From Oscillospiraceae bacterium (GTDB taxonomy: Bacteria > Bacillota > Clostridia > Oscillospirales > Ethanoligenentaceae), in assembly GCA_003518885.1 (NCBI GenBank), contig DOXU01000084.1, positions 1-17,200 on the forward strand: 17,200 nucleotides of DNA, read 5' to 3'. A program made the position numbers and the translations under genes. Of the stretch, positions 1-7,048 are shown piece after piece (position 1 is the first letter of the stretch; each line of letters opens with the position of its first letter). The notes under the pieces are model-generated. The model saw only the letters and a program-made list of their open reading frames with translations. It was not told the origin of the DNA and made no database searches.

Positions 1-129
1 GGTGATTTCATCCCCACAACTGGGGTTAACACCTTTGAGTGTGGCTGTTGGATTTTCAATATGATGTTTGTTGGTTGGTGAAGCGTTGTGCTCGGTAATG
101 ATTTCTGTATAGATACTATTAAGCTCCAA
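1..129 (-). CDS. sufU: SufU/IscU-like Fe-S assembly protein, N-terminal part
   Basis: This is the first 43 codons of a SufU-type protein, cut by the window edge. The translation begins M-E-L-N-S-I-Y-T-E-I-I and contains N-P-S-C-G-D at about residues 35-40, where SufU/IscU proteins carry the first Zn/Fe-S cysteine (Cys38 here). SufU accepts persulfide sulfur from SufS in Gram-positive bacteria. The best start is a TTG (bases 129-127) inside the 3' end of sufS, overlapping it by 11 bases. The resulting N-terminus resembles the M-D-L-N start of Bacillus SufU, and a G-rich stretch lies upstream. This fits the usual sufCBDSU gene order and translational coupling. The remaining two cysteines lie outside the window, so the SufU versus IscU assignment rests on context. 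Confidence 0.85.
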   Translation of the reverse strand, partial: MELNSIYTEIITEHNASPTNKHHIENPTATLKGVNPSCGDEIT

Positions 130-1363
130 AGCCAAGCACCCCCCGCACTTTTTTAACACTGTCGACAAATGTATCAACATCTTCGCGGGTATTATAAAAG
201 TAAAAGCTGGCACGGCAGGTAGCATTAATACCCAAATAGCGCATGAGAGGTTGTGCACAGTGATGGCCTGCGCGAATTGCTACACCGTCTGCGTCCAAAA
301 TGGAAGCGACATCGTGCGGATGCACATCTTTAATATTAAAGGAAATGACACCGCAACGGTTGCCCGCGCCGCCGTCACCATAAATGGTAACATAGGGGAG
401 TTCACGAAGACGGATGAAAGCGTAGTGAACAAGACGGCTATCAATTTCCCGGATATGATCATAGCCAATATTTTGAATGTATTTAATGGCAGCAGCTAGT
501 CCAACTGCACCGCCCACATTTTGTGTACCGGCCTCAAATTTTGCAGGCAAAGGAGCAAAAGAGGCTTCCTGTTCATATACATATTCAATCATGTCTCCGC
601 CGAATAAGAAGGGGGGCATTTTGTCTAAAAGTTCTCTTTTGCCGTAAAGAACGCCAATACCCATAGCTGAGAGCATTTTATGTCCAGAGAATACGGCAAA
701 ATCAGCGTCCATGTCCTGTACGTCAATCGGGAAATGCGGGATACTTTGTGCAAGATCAACAACGGCGACGGCTCCGACGTGATGTGCTTTCGCAATAATT
801 TCTTTCACAGGATTGACAGTTCCCAATACATTGGAAACATGAGTAATGCCGACCAGTTTAGTTTTGGCCGTGATCTTTTCCTCAATCTCGCTTTGCGGAA
901 TGCGTCCGTTTTCGTCGAGATAAAGATATTTTAGTGTGGCACCTCTTGCTTTAGCTACCTGTTGCCAAGGAATCAAGTTGCTGTGATGCTCGGCGATGGA
1001 AATGACAATTTCATCGCCTTTATTGATAAAATGCATGCCATAGCTATAGGCCAATAAGTTAAGCGACTCAGTGGCATTACGTGTAAAGATAATTTCTTCC
1101 ACATGTTCAGCATGAATAAAGGCGCGTGTTGTTTCACGTGCGCCCTCATACATTTCGGTCGCTTCTACGCTTAGCTCGTAATTGCCGCGGTGGGGATTTG
1201 CATTCTGCGATTCATAGTATTTTTGTACCGCTTCGATAACCGGAAGGGGTTTTTGTGAAGTGGCGGCACTATCCAGATAAACCAGCCGTTTTCCATTCGC
1301 CTTTGTTTGTAGAATAGGAAAATCGGCAAGGTTGACTCCTTCTCTAGTTAAAAGATTAGCCAT
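119..1363 (-). CDS. sufS: Group II cysteine desulfurase SufS
   Basis: PLP enzyme of 414 residues that takes sulfur from L-cysteine for Fe-S cluster assembly, working in the cytoplasm with SufU. Visible hallmarks are the N-terminal Y-L-D-S-A-A-T block (about 29-35), A-E-H-H-S-N with the PLP-stacking His at 126, the PLP lysine in S-G-H-K (Lys229), and the catalytic cysteine in R-A-G-H-H-C-A-Q-P-L (Cys369). Length is normal for the family. The ATG start follows a GGGAGG site and overlaps the sufD stop by 8 bases, indicating coupling. One oddity is that the segment just after the PLP lysine reads M-L-S-A-M-G where relatives usually have G-P-T-G or G-P-M-G. The fold and catalytic residues look intact, so I call it functional. 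Confidence 0.96.
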   Translation of the reverse strand: MANLLTREGVNLADFPILQTKANGKRLVYLDSAATSQKPLPVIEAVQKYYESQNANPHRGNYELSVEATEMYEGARETTRAFIHAEHVEEIIFTRNATESLNLLAYSYGMHFINKGDEIVISIAEHHSNLIPWQQVAKARGATLKYLYLDENGRIPQSEIEEKITAKTKLVGITHVSNVLGTVNPVKEIIAKAHHVGAVAVVDLAQSIPHFPIDVQDMDADFAVFSGHKMLSAMGIGVLYGKRELLDKMPPFLFGGDMIEYVYEQEASFAPLPAKFEAGTQNVGGAVGLAAAIKYIQNIGYDHIREIDSRLVHYAFIRLRELPYVTIYGDGGAGNRCGVISFNIKDVHPHDVASILDADGVAIRAGHHCAQPLMRYLGINATCRASFYFYNTREDVDTFVDSVKKVRGVLGFGA

Positions 1364-2456
1364 GAGTATTTAACCTCCCTGCAATAGATGTCTGCAGATC
1401 CTCTCTTACAGATGCAATGGGGATACGGGAAAGAATGGGGGTGAACTGTGCTTCAATAATCAGTTTGCGTGCTTCGGCCTCAGTTAATCCCCTGGACATC
1501 AGATAGAACAGACGATTTTCATCAATTCGACCAATGCTAGCAGCATGTTGTCCATCAACGTCTTCCTCTTCACAGAGGATGAGGGGAGCGCTACGCGCAC
1601 GGACAGTAGGGTCGAGCAGAACAGCAAATTCTTCTTCGCGCCCTTTAGAGCCAGCGGAACCCCGTTTAAAATCAATGGTTCCACGGAAGATTTTTTGGCT
1701 TTTATCCTGTAAGGCGCCGCGTGCTAAGATTTCACAGTCAGTTTTTTGCCCATAATGATCGACTAAATAGTTGATGTCGATGCTTTCTTCATTTCCACCC
1801 AGATAGATATTGCCAATATTTACGCCACTTTGCCGTCCCATCAATTTTAAATGGGCAGCCGCGGAAGCGTGGGAACCACCAATCTCGGTTTGTACCAAAT
1901 TGACATGTCCGTTTTCAAAGACAGTCCCACCAACATCGTCGAAATGCAGGCTTGTCTCGTTTAAAGACTGCACTTGCACTAAGGTGACGGTGGCATCATT
2001 TTTGGCATAAATGCGAGTCATACCAGCATGAAAACCGTTGAATCCGGGCTTTGAAGTGTAGCGCATGACAACAGTAACATTGCTACCGGGCTCTGCAACG
2101 ATTGTGTTTTCATCCACTAATGTTGGGTTTTGATTATCTAGTTCAAGATTAAGAAAAATGGGTTCCTCAACTTTGGTGCCTGCTTTTATTTCAATAAAAA
2201 ATCCAGTATTGTGATTCTTTTTAACAAATTCACGTACGGAATCACCAGAACCTGTGTCGACGTCTCCATCCATAAAAACGATATCCGTTTTCATGACGTC
2301 GCTGATTTCCACACACTTTGGAAGAGTTTGTGGAAAAACATCCGCTGTATAGGGGACAATTTCGGGAATTTCTGTATCAATAATCCCACCATTTACGCCT
2401 AACTTGTTCCAAGTTGGGGTGGGCAAACAATTTACATTTTTTAAATTTAATTTCAT
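1356..2456 (-). CDS. sufD: Fe-S cluster assembly protein SufD
   Basis: Protein of 366 residues from the SufB/SufD family. It forms the scaffold complex with SufB and the ATPase SufC on which new Fe-S clusters are assembled. The middle is the expected beta-helix-like core, and the C-terminus has the family signature around R-I-D-E-N-R-L-F-Y-L-M-S-R-G-L followed by a helical segment. It is shorter than SufB and diverged from it, as normal for SufD. An AAGGAG site precedes the ATG. The AGGAG core lies exactly in the loop of a small 5-bp hairpin (plus-strand 2460-2474), which could tune translation relative to sufB. The gap to sufB is 75 bases and the gene overlaps sufS. Confidence 0.93.
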   Translation of the reverse strand: MKLNLKNVNCLPTPTWNKLGVNGGIIDTEIPEIVPYTADVFPQTLPKCVEISDVMKTDIVFMDGDVDTGSGDSVREFVKKNHNTGFFIEIKAGTKVEEPIFLNLELDNQNPTLVDENTIVAEPGSNVTVVMRYTSKPGFNGFHAGMTRIYAKNDATVTLVQVQSLNETSLHFDDVGGTVFENGHVNLVQTEIGGSHASAAAHLKLMGRQSGVNIGNIYLGGNEESIDINYLVDHYGQKTDCEILARGALQDKSQKIFRGTIDFKRGSAGSKGREEEFAVLLDPTVRARSAPLILCEEEDVDGQHAASIGRIDENRLFYLMSRGLTEAEARKLIIEAQFTPILSRIPIASVREDLQTSIAGRLNTHG

Positions 2457-2531
2457 GGTAGCAACTCCTTTGCTTGCTGGAATCTGTTATCGATGGATTG
2501 TTTCAGGATTTTCTCCGCCGTGTGCAGTTTC

Positions 2532-3938
2532 TCAGCTGATGGAGCCTTCCATTTCCAGTTTGATCAGATTGTTCATTTCTACGGCGTATTCAAGAGGCAA
2601 TTCTTTGGCAACAGGTTCTGCAAAACCACGGACAATGAGTGCACGGGCGTCTTCTTCACTTAATCCGCGTGCCATCAAATAGAAGATGCTATCTTCGCTA
2701 ATCCGCCCAATACGTGCTTCATGGCCGACATCTACATCATCATTGCGAATGTCCATAACGGGCACCGTGTCAGAACGGGATTTGGCATCCAACATCAACG
2801 ATTCGCAAGAAACGCTAGAACGGCTACCATAGGCATTTGGTCGAACTTCTACACCACTGCGATAGATGCAGGCGCCACCATCTTTAGAAATTGATTTTGT
2901 ATTAACGGTTGAATAAGTGTGTGGTGCAGCATGGACCACACGAGTGCCGGTGTCGAGGTTCTGTCCCTTTCCGGCAAAAGTAATGCCGGTGAATTCCGAA
3001 TGGGCGCCTTCGCCGTTCAAAATGCTCATGGGGTAGAGCATGGAAACGTGTGAGCCAAAGGAGCCGGATACCCATTCAATAGAAGCATCTTTTTCTATCA
3101 ACGCGCGTTTTGTGTTCAAATTCATCATGTTTTTCGACCAGTTTTCAATGGTCGAATACCGCAAATGAGCCCCTTCTTTGACGAATAATTCAACACAACC
3201 TGCATGCAGATTGGTCACATTATATTTCGGAGCGGAGCAGCCTTCAATGAAGTGTAAGGAAGCATTTTTCTCCACAATAATCAAAGTGTGCTCAAACTGG
3301 CCAGCGCCCGGTGCATTCAAGCGAAAATAAGATTGCAACGGGATTGAGACGTGCACGCCTTCTGGCACATAAACAAAAGAACCACCGGACCAAACAGCAC
3401 CATGTAAAGCAATAAATTTATGGTCTGTAGGCGGAACCAGTTTCATAAAATACTCATGAATCAGATCTTCGTGTTCAGTTAGAGCACTTTCCATGTCGGT
3501 GTAAACAACACCCTGCTTGGTGACTTCGTCTTTCACGTTGTGATAAACGACCTCGGAATCATATTGTGCGCCAACACCGGCAAGAGAGTCACGTTCTGCT
3601 TTTGGAATACCCAAACGCTCAAAAGTATTTTTGATATCGTCCGGAACTTCTTTCCAGTTGCCCTTCATCTTCGTATCTGGCTGGACATACGTAGTGATGT
3701 CATCCATGTCCAAATCCTCTAAAGAGGGTCCCCAGTTTGGCAGGGGCATTTTATTATAAAGTTCTAAAGATTTCAAACGAAAATCAAGCATCCAAGCGGG
3801 ATCATGTTTTTCTGCTGAAATTTTTCTTATAATTTCTGGTGTGAGCCCTTTGTGGGCTTTGAATTTTGATGTATCTTTATCTTTAAAATCATACATGCTG
3901 CGATCAATATCCGCGACATGCTTTTTTTGTTCGGACAT
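2532..3938 (-). CDS. sufB: Fe-S cluster assembly protein SufB
   Basis: Core scaffold of the SufBCD complex, 468 residues, typical length. The sequence is strongly conserved through L-H-G-A-V-W-S-G-G-S-F-V-Y-V-P-E-G-V and the C-terminal block V-G-H-E-A-R-I-G-R-I-S-E-D-S-I-F-Y-L-M-A-R-G-L. A cysteine in S-V-S-C-E-S-L-M-L lies where SufB proteins carry the conserved cluster-assembly cysteine. The N-terminal extension and core length separate it from SufD. The ATG is preceded by only a weak GGGTG site, so translation may depend partly on coupling to sufC, whose stop lies 31 bases upstream. It is second in the sufCBDSU operon. Confidence 0.97.
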   Translation of the reverse strand: MSEQKKHVADIDRSMYDFKDKDTSKFKAHKGLTPEIIRKISAEKHDPAWMLDFRLKSLELYNKMPLPNWGPSLEDLDMDDITTYVQPDTKMKGNWKEVPDDIKNTFERLGIPKAERDSLAGVGAQYDSEVVYHNVKDEVTKQGVVYTDMESALTEHEDLIHEYFMKLVPPTDHKFIALHGAVWSGGSFVYVPEGVHVSIPLQSYFRLNAPGAGQFEHTLIIVEKNASLHFIEGCSAPKYNVTNLHAGCVELFVKEGAHLRYSTIENWSKNMMNLNTKRALIEKDASIEWVSGSFGSHVSMLYPMSILNGEGAHSEFTGITFAGKGQNLDTGTRVVHAAPHTYSTVNTKSISKDGGACIYRSGVEVRPNAYGSRSSVSCESLMLDAKSRSDTVPVMDIRNDDVDVGHEARIGRISEDSIFYLMARGLSEEDARALIVRGFAEPVAKELPLEYAVEMNNLIKLEMEGSIS

Positions 3939-3969
3939 GTAAGCACCCGCTTTCTAATTTGAATGTTGC

Positions 3970-4716
3970 TTAAACGGCGGTTTCGTATTTGGCAAAACCA
4001 GATGTATTGACCTCATCAATAAGCGAGCGATCGCCCGTGTGTACAATGCGGCCGTTTACGAGAATGTGTACTTGAGAAACGTCCACAAATTCCAGAATAC
4101 GAGTACTGTGGGTGATGATGAGCAGGCCATTTTCATCATTTTTGTACTTTTCTACACCCTTAGAAACAATTTTGACGGCGTCTACATCCAGACCGGAATC
4201 TGTTTCATCCAAGATGGCCAGTTTTGGTTGCAACATCAACATTTGAAGGATTTCATTTTTCTTTTTTTCGCCGCCTGAGAAGCCAACGTTTAGGGCACGT
4301 TCGGCATAGCTTTTGTTCATTTGCAATTCGGCCATTGTATTTTCAAGCTCTTTTTTAAAAGCAAAAATTTTCACTGGTTTTTGTGTAATGGCACCGTAAG
4401 AGGTGCGTAAGAAATTCTCGACCGAAACGCCAGGAATTTCTTCTGGGCTTTGAAAGGAAAGGAAAAGGCCGCGCCTGGCGCGTTCATCGGTTTTAGCATG
4501 GGTAATATCTTTTCCTTCTAAACAGATTTTGCCCGAAGTTACGTTATATTTAGGATGTCCCATGATTGTATTCACTAAAGTGGACTTTCCGGCGCCGTTT
4601 GGCCCCATCAGGACATGCACTTCGCCTTTTTGAATGGATAGGTTTAAACCTTTAAGAATTTCTTTATCTTCGACTGTTACATGCAGGTTTTTTATTTCAA
4701 TTAAATTTTCTGACAT
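3970..4716 (-). CDS. sufC: SUF system ATPase SufC
   Basis: ABC-type ATPase of 248 residues that drives conformational change in SufB-SufD during cluster assembly; it is cytoplasmic and not a transporter. The Walker A motif G-P-N-G-A-G-K-S-T is at 38-46, the Q-loop F-Q-S-P-E-E at 88-93, the family-typical signature G-F-S-G-G-E-K-K-K at 145-153, Walker B L-A-I-L-D-E-T-D-S-G-L-D around 166-177, and the H-loop I-T-H-S around 201-204. I chose the ATG at 4716-4714 because it gives the usual family length and follows an AGGGTGG site. An upstream ATG at 4758 would add 14 residues with no ribosome binding site and would leave a leader of only about ten bases. First gene of the operon. Confidence 0.96.
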   Translation of the reverse strand: MSENLIEIKNLHVTVEDKEILKGLNLSIQKGEVHVLMGPNGAGKSTLVNTIMGHPKYNVTSGKICLEGKDITHAKTDERARRGLFLSFQSPEEIPGVSVENFLRTSYGAITQKPVKIFAFKKELENTMAELQMNKSYAERALNVGFSGGEKKKNEILQMLMLQPKLAILDETDSGLDVDAVKIVSKGVEKYKNDENGLLIITHSTRILEFVDVSQVHILVNGRIVHTGDRSLIDEVNTSGFAKYETAV

Positions 4717-4775
4717 ATCGTCCACCCTTTTACTCATTGATTCGATTTCTCGAACCATTCTGTAATTTTATCTGT

Positions 4776-4804
4776 ATTATACCACAACAGTATAGTTTGC
4801 GCTA
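4776..4804 (-). promoter_or_regulatory. Promoter of the suf operon (extended -10)
   Basis: On the minus strand a perfect TATAAT (plus 4776-4781) is preceded by TGG, an extended -10 element. The -35 position (plus 4799-4804) reads TAGCGC and is poor, so recognition probably relies on the extended -10 or on an activator. Transcription would start near 4769, giving a leader of about 50 bases to the chosen sufC start. That leader holds a 5-bp inverted repeat (TTCGA/TCGAA, 4741-4754). No Rrf2-family regulator gene is present in the window and no IscR-type consensus site was recognised. Confidence 0.55.
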
Positions 4805-4905
4805 CTCTAAATTTAAATTTATGCCTATTTTATGCGAAATCTTCTTTAAAAAAACACTAAAACACAAGAAGCCCACCACAATGAATAAAAAAGAATATGC
4901 GTGAA

Positions 4906-4933
4906 TTGACAGTCAGGAGATGCATGGTATAAT
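4906..4933 (+). promoter_or_regulatory. Strong sigma-A promoter upstream of the apbE-like gene
   Basis: TTGACA at 4906-4911 and TATAAT at 4928-4933, both consensus, are separated by 16 bases, with TGG just before the -10 (extended -10). Transcription would start near 4940, about 295 bases before the apbE-like start codon, implying a long leader or a separate small transcript. A weaker second candidate lies closer to the gene (TTACAA 5115-5120, 17 bases, TATACA 5138-5143). Confidence 0.75.
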
Positions 4934-4939
4934 AAGGTG

Positions 4940-5220
4940 AAATTGCACCAGATCAATGTTGAGAAAAGGGTGCAATACTTAAAAAGAAGAAAATAATAGG
5001 CCGATTTCTTCTACAAAAGAGGCCAATTTGTCCCGATCTTCTGAAATGATAGGAAGAGATAAAAGGAACGAATTTGGTTGGTAGAAGGGGTAAAGCGCCA
5101 AATTTACGAACCCGTTACAATGTGTTCATATTCTATATATACAGTGAGACGGGTAGCACGATACAATAATGACAGATAAGGGCTTCGCTTGATGCAGTGG
5201 TGCAAAAGCGGAGCCTTACA
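4940..5220 (+). other. Long structured 5' leader of the apbE-like gene
   Basis: There is no convincing protein in this 280-base stretch. It contains an 8-bp inverted repeat (ATTGCACC 4942-4949 with GGTGCAAT 4969-4976) near the predicted transcript start, a GGCC...GGCC pair around 5000-5029, and a long hairpin directly before the ribosome binding site. The hairpin pairs 5179-5190 with 5206-5217 (12 bp including GU pairs) and has an inner TGCA/TGCA stem at 5193-5204. No run of T follows, so it is not an intrinsic terminator. It ends 3 bases before AAGGAG (5221-5226) and could control ribosome access. I could not match it to a known riboswitch consensus. Confidence 0.45.
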
Positions 5221-5234
5221 AAGGAGTGTCTACG

Positions 5235-6182
5235 ATGGCATCCGAGCATGCTTTAACTGGAATTTTACCCCCTAGTGTTTTAGCTTATCCTACACAATTT
5301 CACGCATATGGGAAGGACTCACAGGCTGCTATGCGAGAAGTAACCGAGCGAGTACGTGTAATTGATGAACATATGTCTTCTTATCGGAAAGACAGCGAAA
5401 TTTCGGCGGTTAACCGCGCTGCAGGACATGGGGCGGTTGATGTAAGTGCCGATACTTTTTTTGTAATTAAACGCGCACTGCAATACGCCGAGGAAACATC
5501 AGGTTGCATGGATATTACCATTGCCCCTATTTTACGTTTATGGAATGAAGCAGAGCGGCACAATGAAGTACCAGATAATCGTCTGCTTGGGCAGACCCTT
5601 CGTTTGGTGAACTATAAGGATGTCTTGCTGAGTACGGGTCGTTTTCAAGTCCGTTTAAATTATGAAGGGCAAGCAATTGATCTTGGCTCTGTTGTAAAAG
5701 GATATGCAGCTGATGAGGTGCGTAAGATTTTGCACAAACATGGTGTTCAGTCAGCTCTCATTGATTTGGGAGGCAGTGTAGTAGCTCTTGGTTCCCGTCC
5801 AAATGGGCAGTTATGGGATATCCCGATCCGTTGCCCGCAAGATGGGGCCACCCAGATATTCGGTACTTTGAAAGCATCTGAATGTTCCGTTGTAACAGCA
5901 GGAGCAGGCAGAAGACCAGTGATTGATACCAAGTCCGGTCATCCAGTGGAAAGTGGTTTGCGCAGTGTAACGGTTGTGGCAGAGAGCGCCGTAGATGCGG
6001 AAGCAATTGCCTTTTCTGCCTTGCTACTTGGTCCAGAACAAAGCAAAAATTTGGTAGAGGATAAAGGGGTAGAGGCCATTATGGTAACAGAACAAGGAAT
6101 GGTTAGTGTTACAGATGGTTTGAAATCTACCTTTTCTCTTACCAAAGGGCATGCTTTGCCAGATCATCGTCAATTGCCATAA
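5235..6182 (+). CDS. Divergent ApbE-like (FAD:protein FMN transferase family) protein, cytoplasmic
   Basis: Protein of 315 residues from the ApbE family, whose members bind FAD and usually attach FMN to threonine residues of target flavoproteins. Family blocks are S-Y-R-K-D-S-E-I-S-A-V-N (49-60), G-C-M-D-I-T-I-A-P-I-L (90-100), A-I-D-L-G-S-V-V-K-G-Y-A (147-158), L-I-D-L-G-G (175-180) and V-I-D-T-K-S-G-H-P-V (229-238). The ATG at 5235 lies 8 bases after AAGGAG; a GTG at 5226 overlaps that site and is rejected. There is no signal peptide or lipobox, unlike classical exported ApbE. The Mg-binding region usually reading A-D-x-x-x-T is V-D-A-E-A-I-A-F-S-A here (253-262), with no threonine four residues after either acidic residue, and the conserved His of H-I-I-D-P is replaced. 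Fold assignment is confident; transferase activity is uncertain. Confidence 0.85.
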   Translation: MASEHALTGILPPSVLAYPTQFHAYGKDSQAAMREVTERVRVIDEHMSSYRKDSEISAVNRAAGHGAVDVSADTFFVIKRALQYAEETSGCMDITIAPILRLWNEAERHNEVPDNRLLGQTLRLVNYKDVLLSTGRFQVRLNYEGQAIDLGSVVKGYAADEVRKILHKHGVQSALIDLGGSVVALGSRPNGQLWDIPIRCPQDGATQIFGTLKASECSVVTAGAGRRPVIDTKSGHPVESGLRSVTVVAESAVDAEAIAFSALLLGPEQSKNLVEDKGVEAIMVTEQGMVSVTDGLKSTFSLTKGHALPDHRQLP

Positions 6183-6240
6183 GGTTTCCATATAAATAAA
6201 AACAGCATTTTTTCTCTATTTCGGAACATTTTTTGAATAT

Positions 6241-6286
6241 CGCCATAGACTGAAAAGAGACTATGGCGGCGGGCTATATTTCCCGC
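6241..6286 (+). other. Tandem hairpins in the 6183-6306 gap, before the DUF3298-type gene
   Basis: Two adjacent stems lie just upstream of the AGGAGG site at 6293-6298. The first pairs CGCCATAG (6241-6248) with CTATGGCG (6261-6268), 8 perfect base pairs. The second pairs GCGGG (6269-6273) with CCCGC (6282-6286). No T-tract follows, so they do not form a standard terminator for the upstream gene. The rest of the gap is AT-rich and shows no clear promoter. Confidence 0.5.
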
Positions 6287-6306
6287 TCCGGCAGGAGGCA
6301 CGAAAA

Positions 6307-6972
6307 ATGTATGATGCAGTAACGGTAACCAAACGACAAATTAAGGGAACCCCGCAGTACAGCGGTAAGCAAATGCTGACCATCGATATTGCCTATCCAC
6401 GAATTATTACTAAGGGCAGCCCGGCGGGACAATTGATGAGTGTGTGCTATGATCATATAGCACGTCGATTTTACGTTTATGCATCCAGGCAGCTTTTTGC
6501 ACAAGCTGTGCAAAACTGGAAAGAGGCACAGAAAAAAGGCTATCCTTTTCACGAATATCAGGCGGGGATGACTTACGAAGTTCCTTTTAATCAAAAAAAT
6601 TTACTTTCTATTTATTACGATCAATCTACATATACTGGGGGCGCCCATGGAAATTGGGCACGTCATGCGAACACCTGGCGTCCTTTCAGTGCGCAAAGGC
6701 TTTCACTAAGCAATTTTTTCAATAGTTCCGCCTATCGGAATATTGTTTTTCGCGCTATTTTTGCGCAAATCCAGCAGAATCCGGAAAATTATTTTGAGGA
6801 TTATCAGCAAAAAGTTTTTGAACATTTTGATGAACGTAATTTTTATTTGAAAGAAAAAGGGTTTATCTTCTTCTTTCCTCTTTATAGTATTGCCCCTTAT
6901 GTTTCAGGTGTTCCTGAATTTTTAGTTCCTTATGAACTTTTTGGCGACTTATTGAAAATTTGTCCGGTATAA
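6307..6972 (+). CDS. DUF3298-domain protein (RsiV-like fold), no signal peptide
   Basis: Protein of 221 residues with the DUF4163/DUF3298 arrangement seen in RsiV-type and lysozyme-binding-like proteins. The key motif Y-T-G-G-A-H-G lies at 109-115 and the C-terminal S-I-A-P-Y-V-S-G-V-P-E-F at 194-205, both typical of DUF3298. The ATG follows AGGAGG with 8 bases of spacing. Most relatives are anchored or secreted, but this copy starts M-Y-D-A-V-T-V-T-K with no hydrophobic segment, so it appears cytoplasmic or needs another export route. The molecular function is unknown. It follows the apbE-like gene on the same strand with no terminator found between them, so they may share a transcript. Confidence 0.75.
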   Translation: MYDAVTVTKRQIKGTPQYSGKQMLTIDIAYPRIITKGSPAGQLMSVCYDHIARRFYVYASRQLFAQAVQNWKEAQKKGYPFHEYQAGMTYEVPFNQKNLLSIYYDQSTYTGGAHGNWARHANTWRPFSAQRLSLSNFFNSSAYRNIVFRAIFAQIQQNPENYFEDYQQKVFEHFDERNFYLKEKGFIFFFPLYSIAPYVSGVPEFLVPYELFGDLLKICPV

Positions 6973-6989
6973 TTTTTGTTTTAGTGTTG

Positions 6990-6998
6990 TGCTATAAT
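6990..6998 (+). promoter_or_regulatory. Extended -10 promoter before the pyruvate-kinase-like domain gene
   Basis: TGCTATAAT at 6990-6998 is a perfect extended -10 element 18 bases after the previous stop codon. No good -35 is seen. A GGGAGG motif at 7001-7006 follows at once, but it is 14 bases from the next in-frame ATG (7021) and is not used by the annotated gene. Confidence 0.5.
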
Positions 6999-7048
6999 AT
7001 GGGAGGAAACCCTATCTTGGATGTTAAAAAGGGAAAAGAGGATACTTG

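Noticed and set aside
4957..5084. Short ATG frames in the apbE leader (8 and 12 codons)
   Set aside because: No ribosome binding sites precede them and they are too short to support.
6968..6973. A perfect TATAAT overlapping the stop codon of the DUF3298-type gene
   Set aside because: No -35 box or extended -10 at the right distance; the TGCTATAAT at 6990-6998 is a better promoter.
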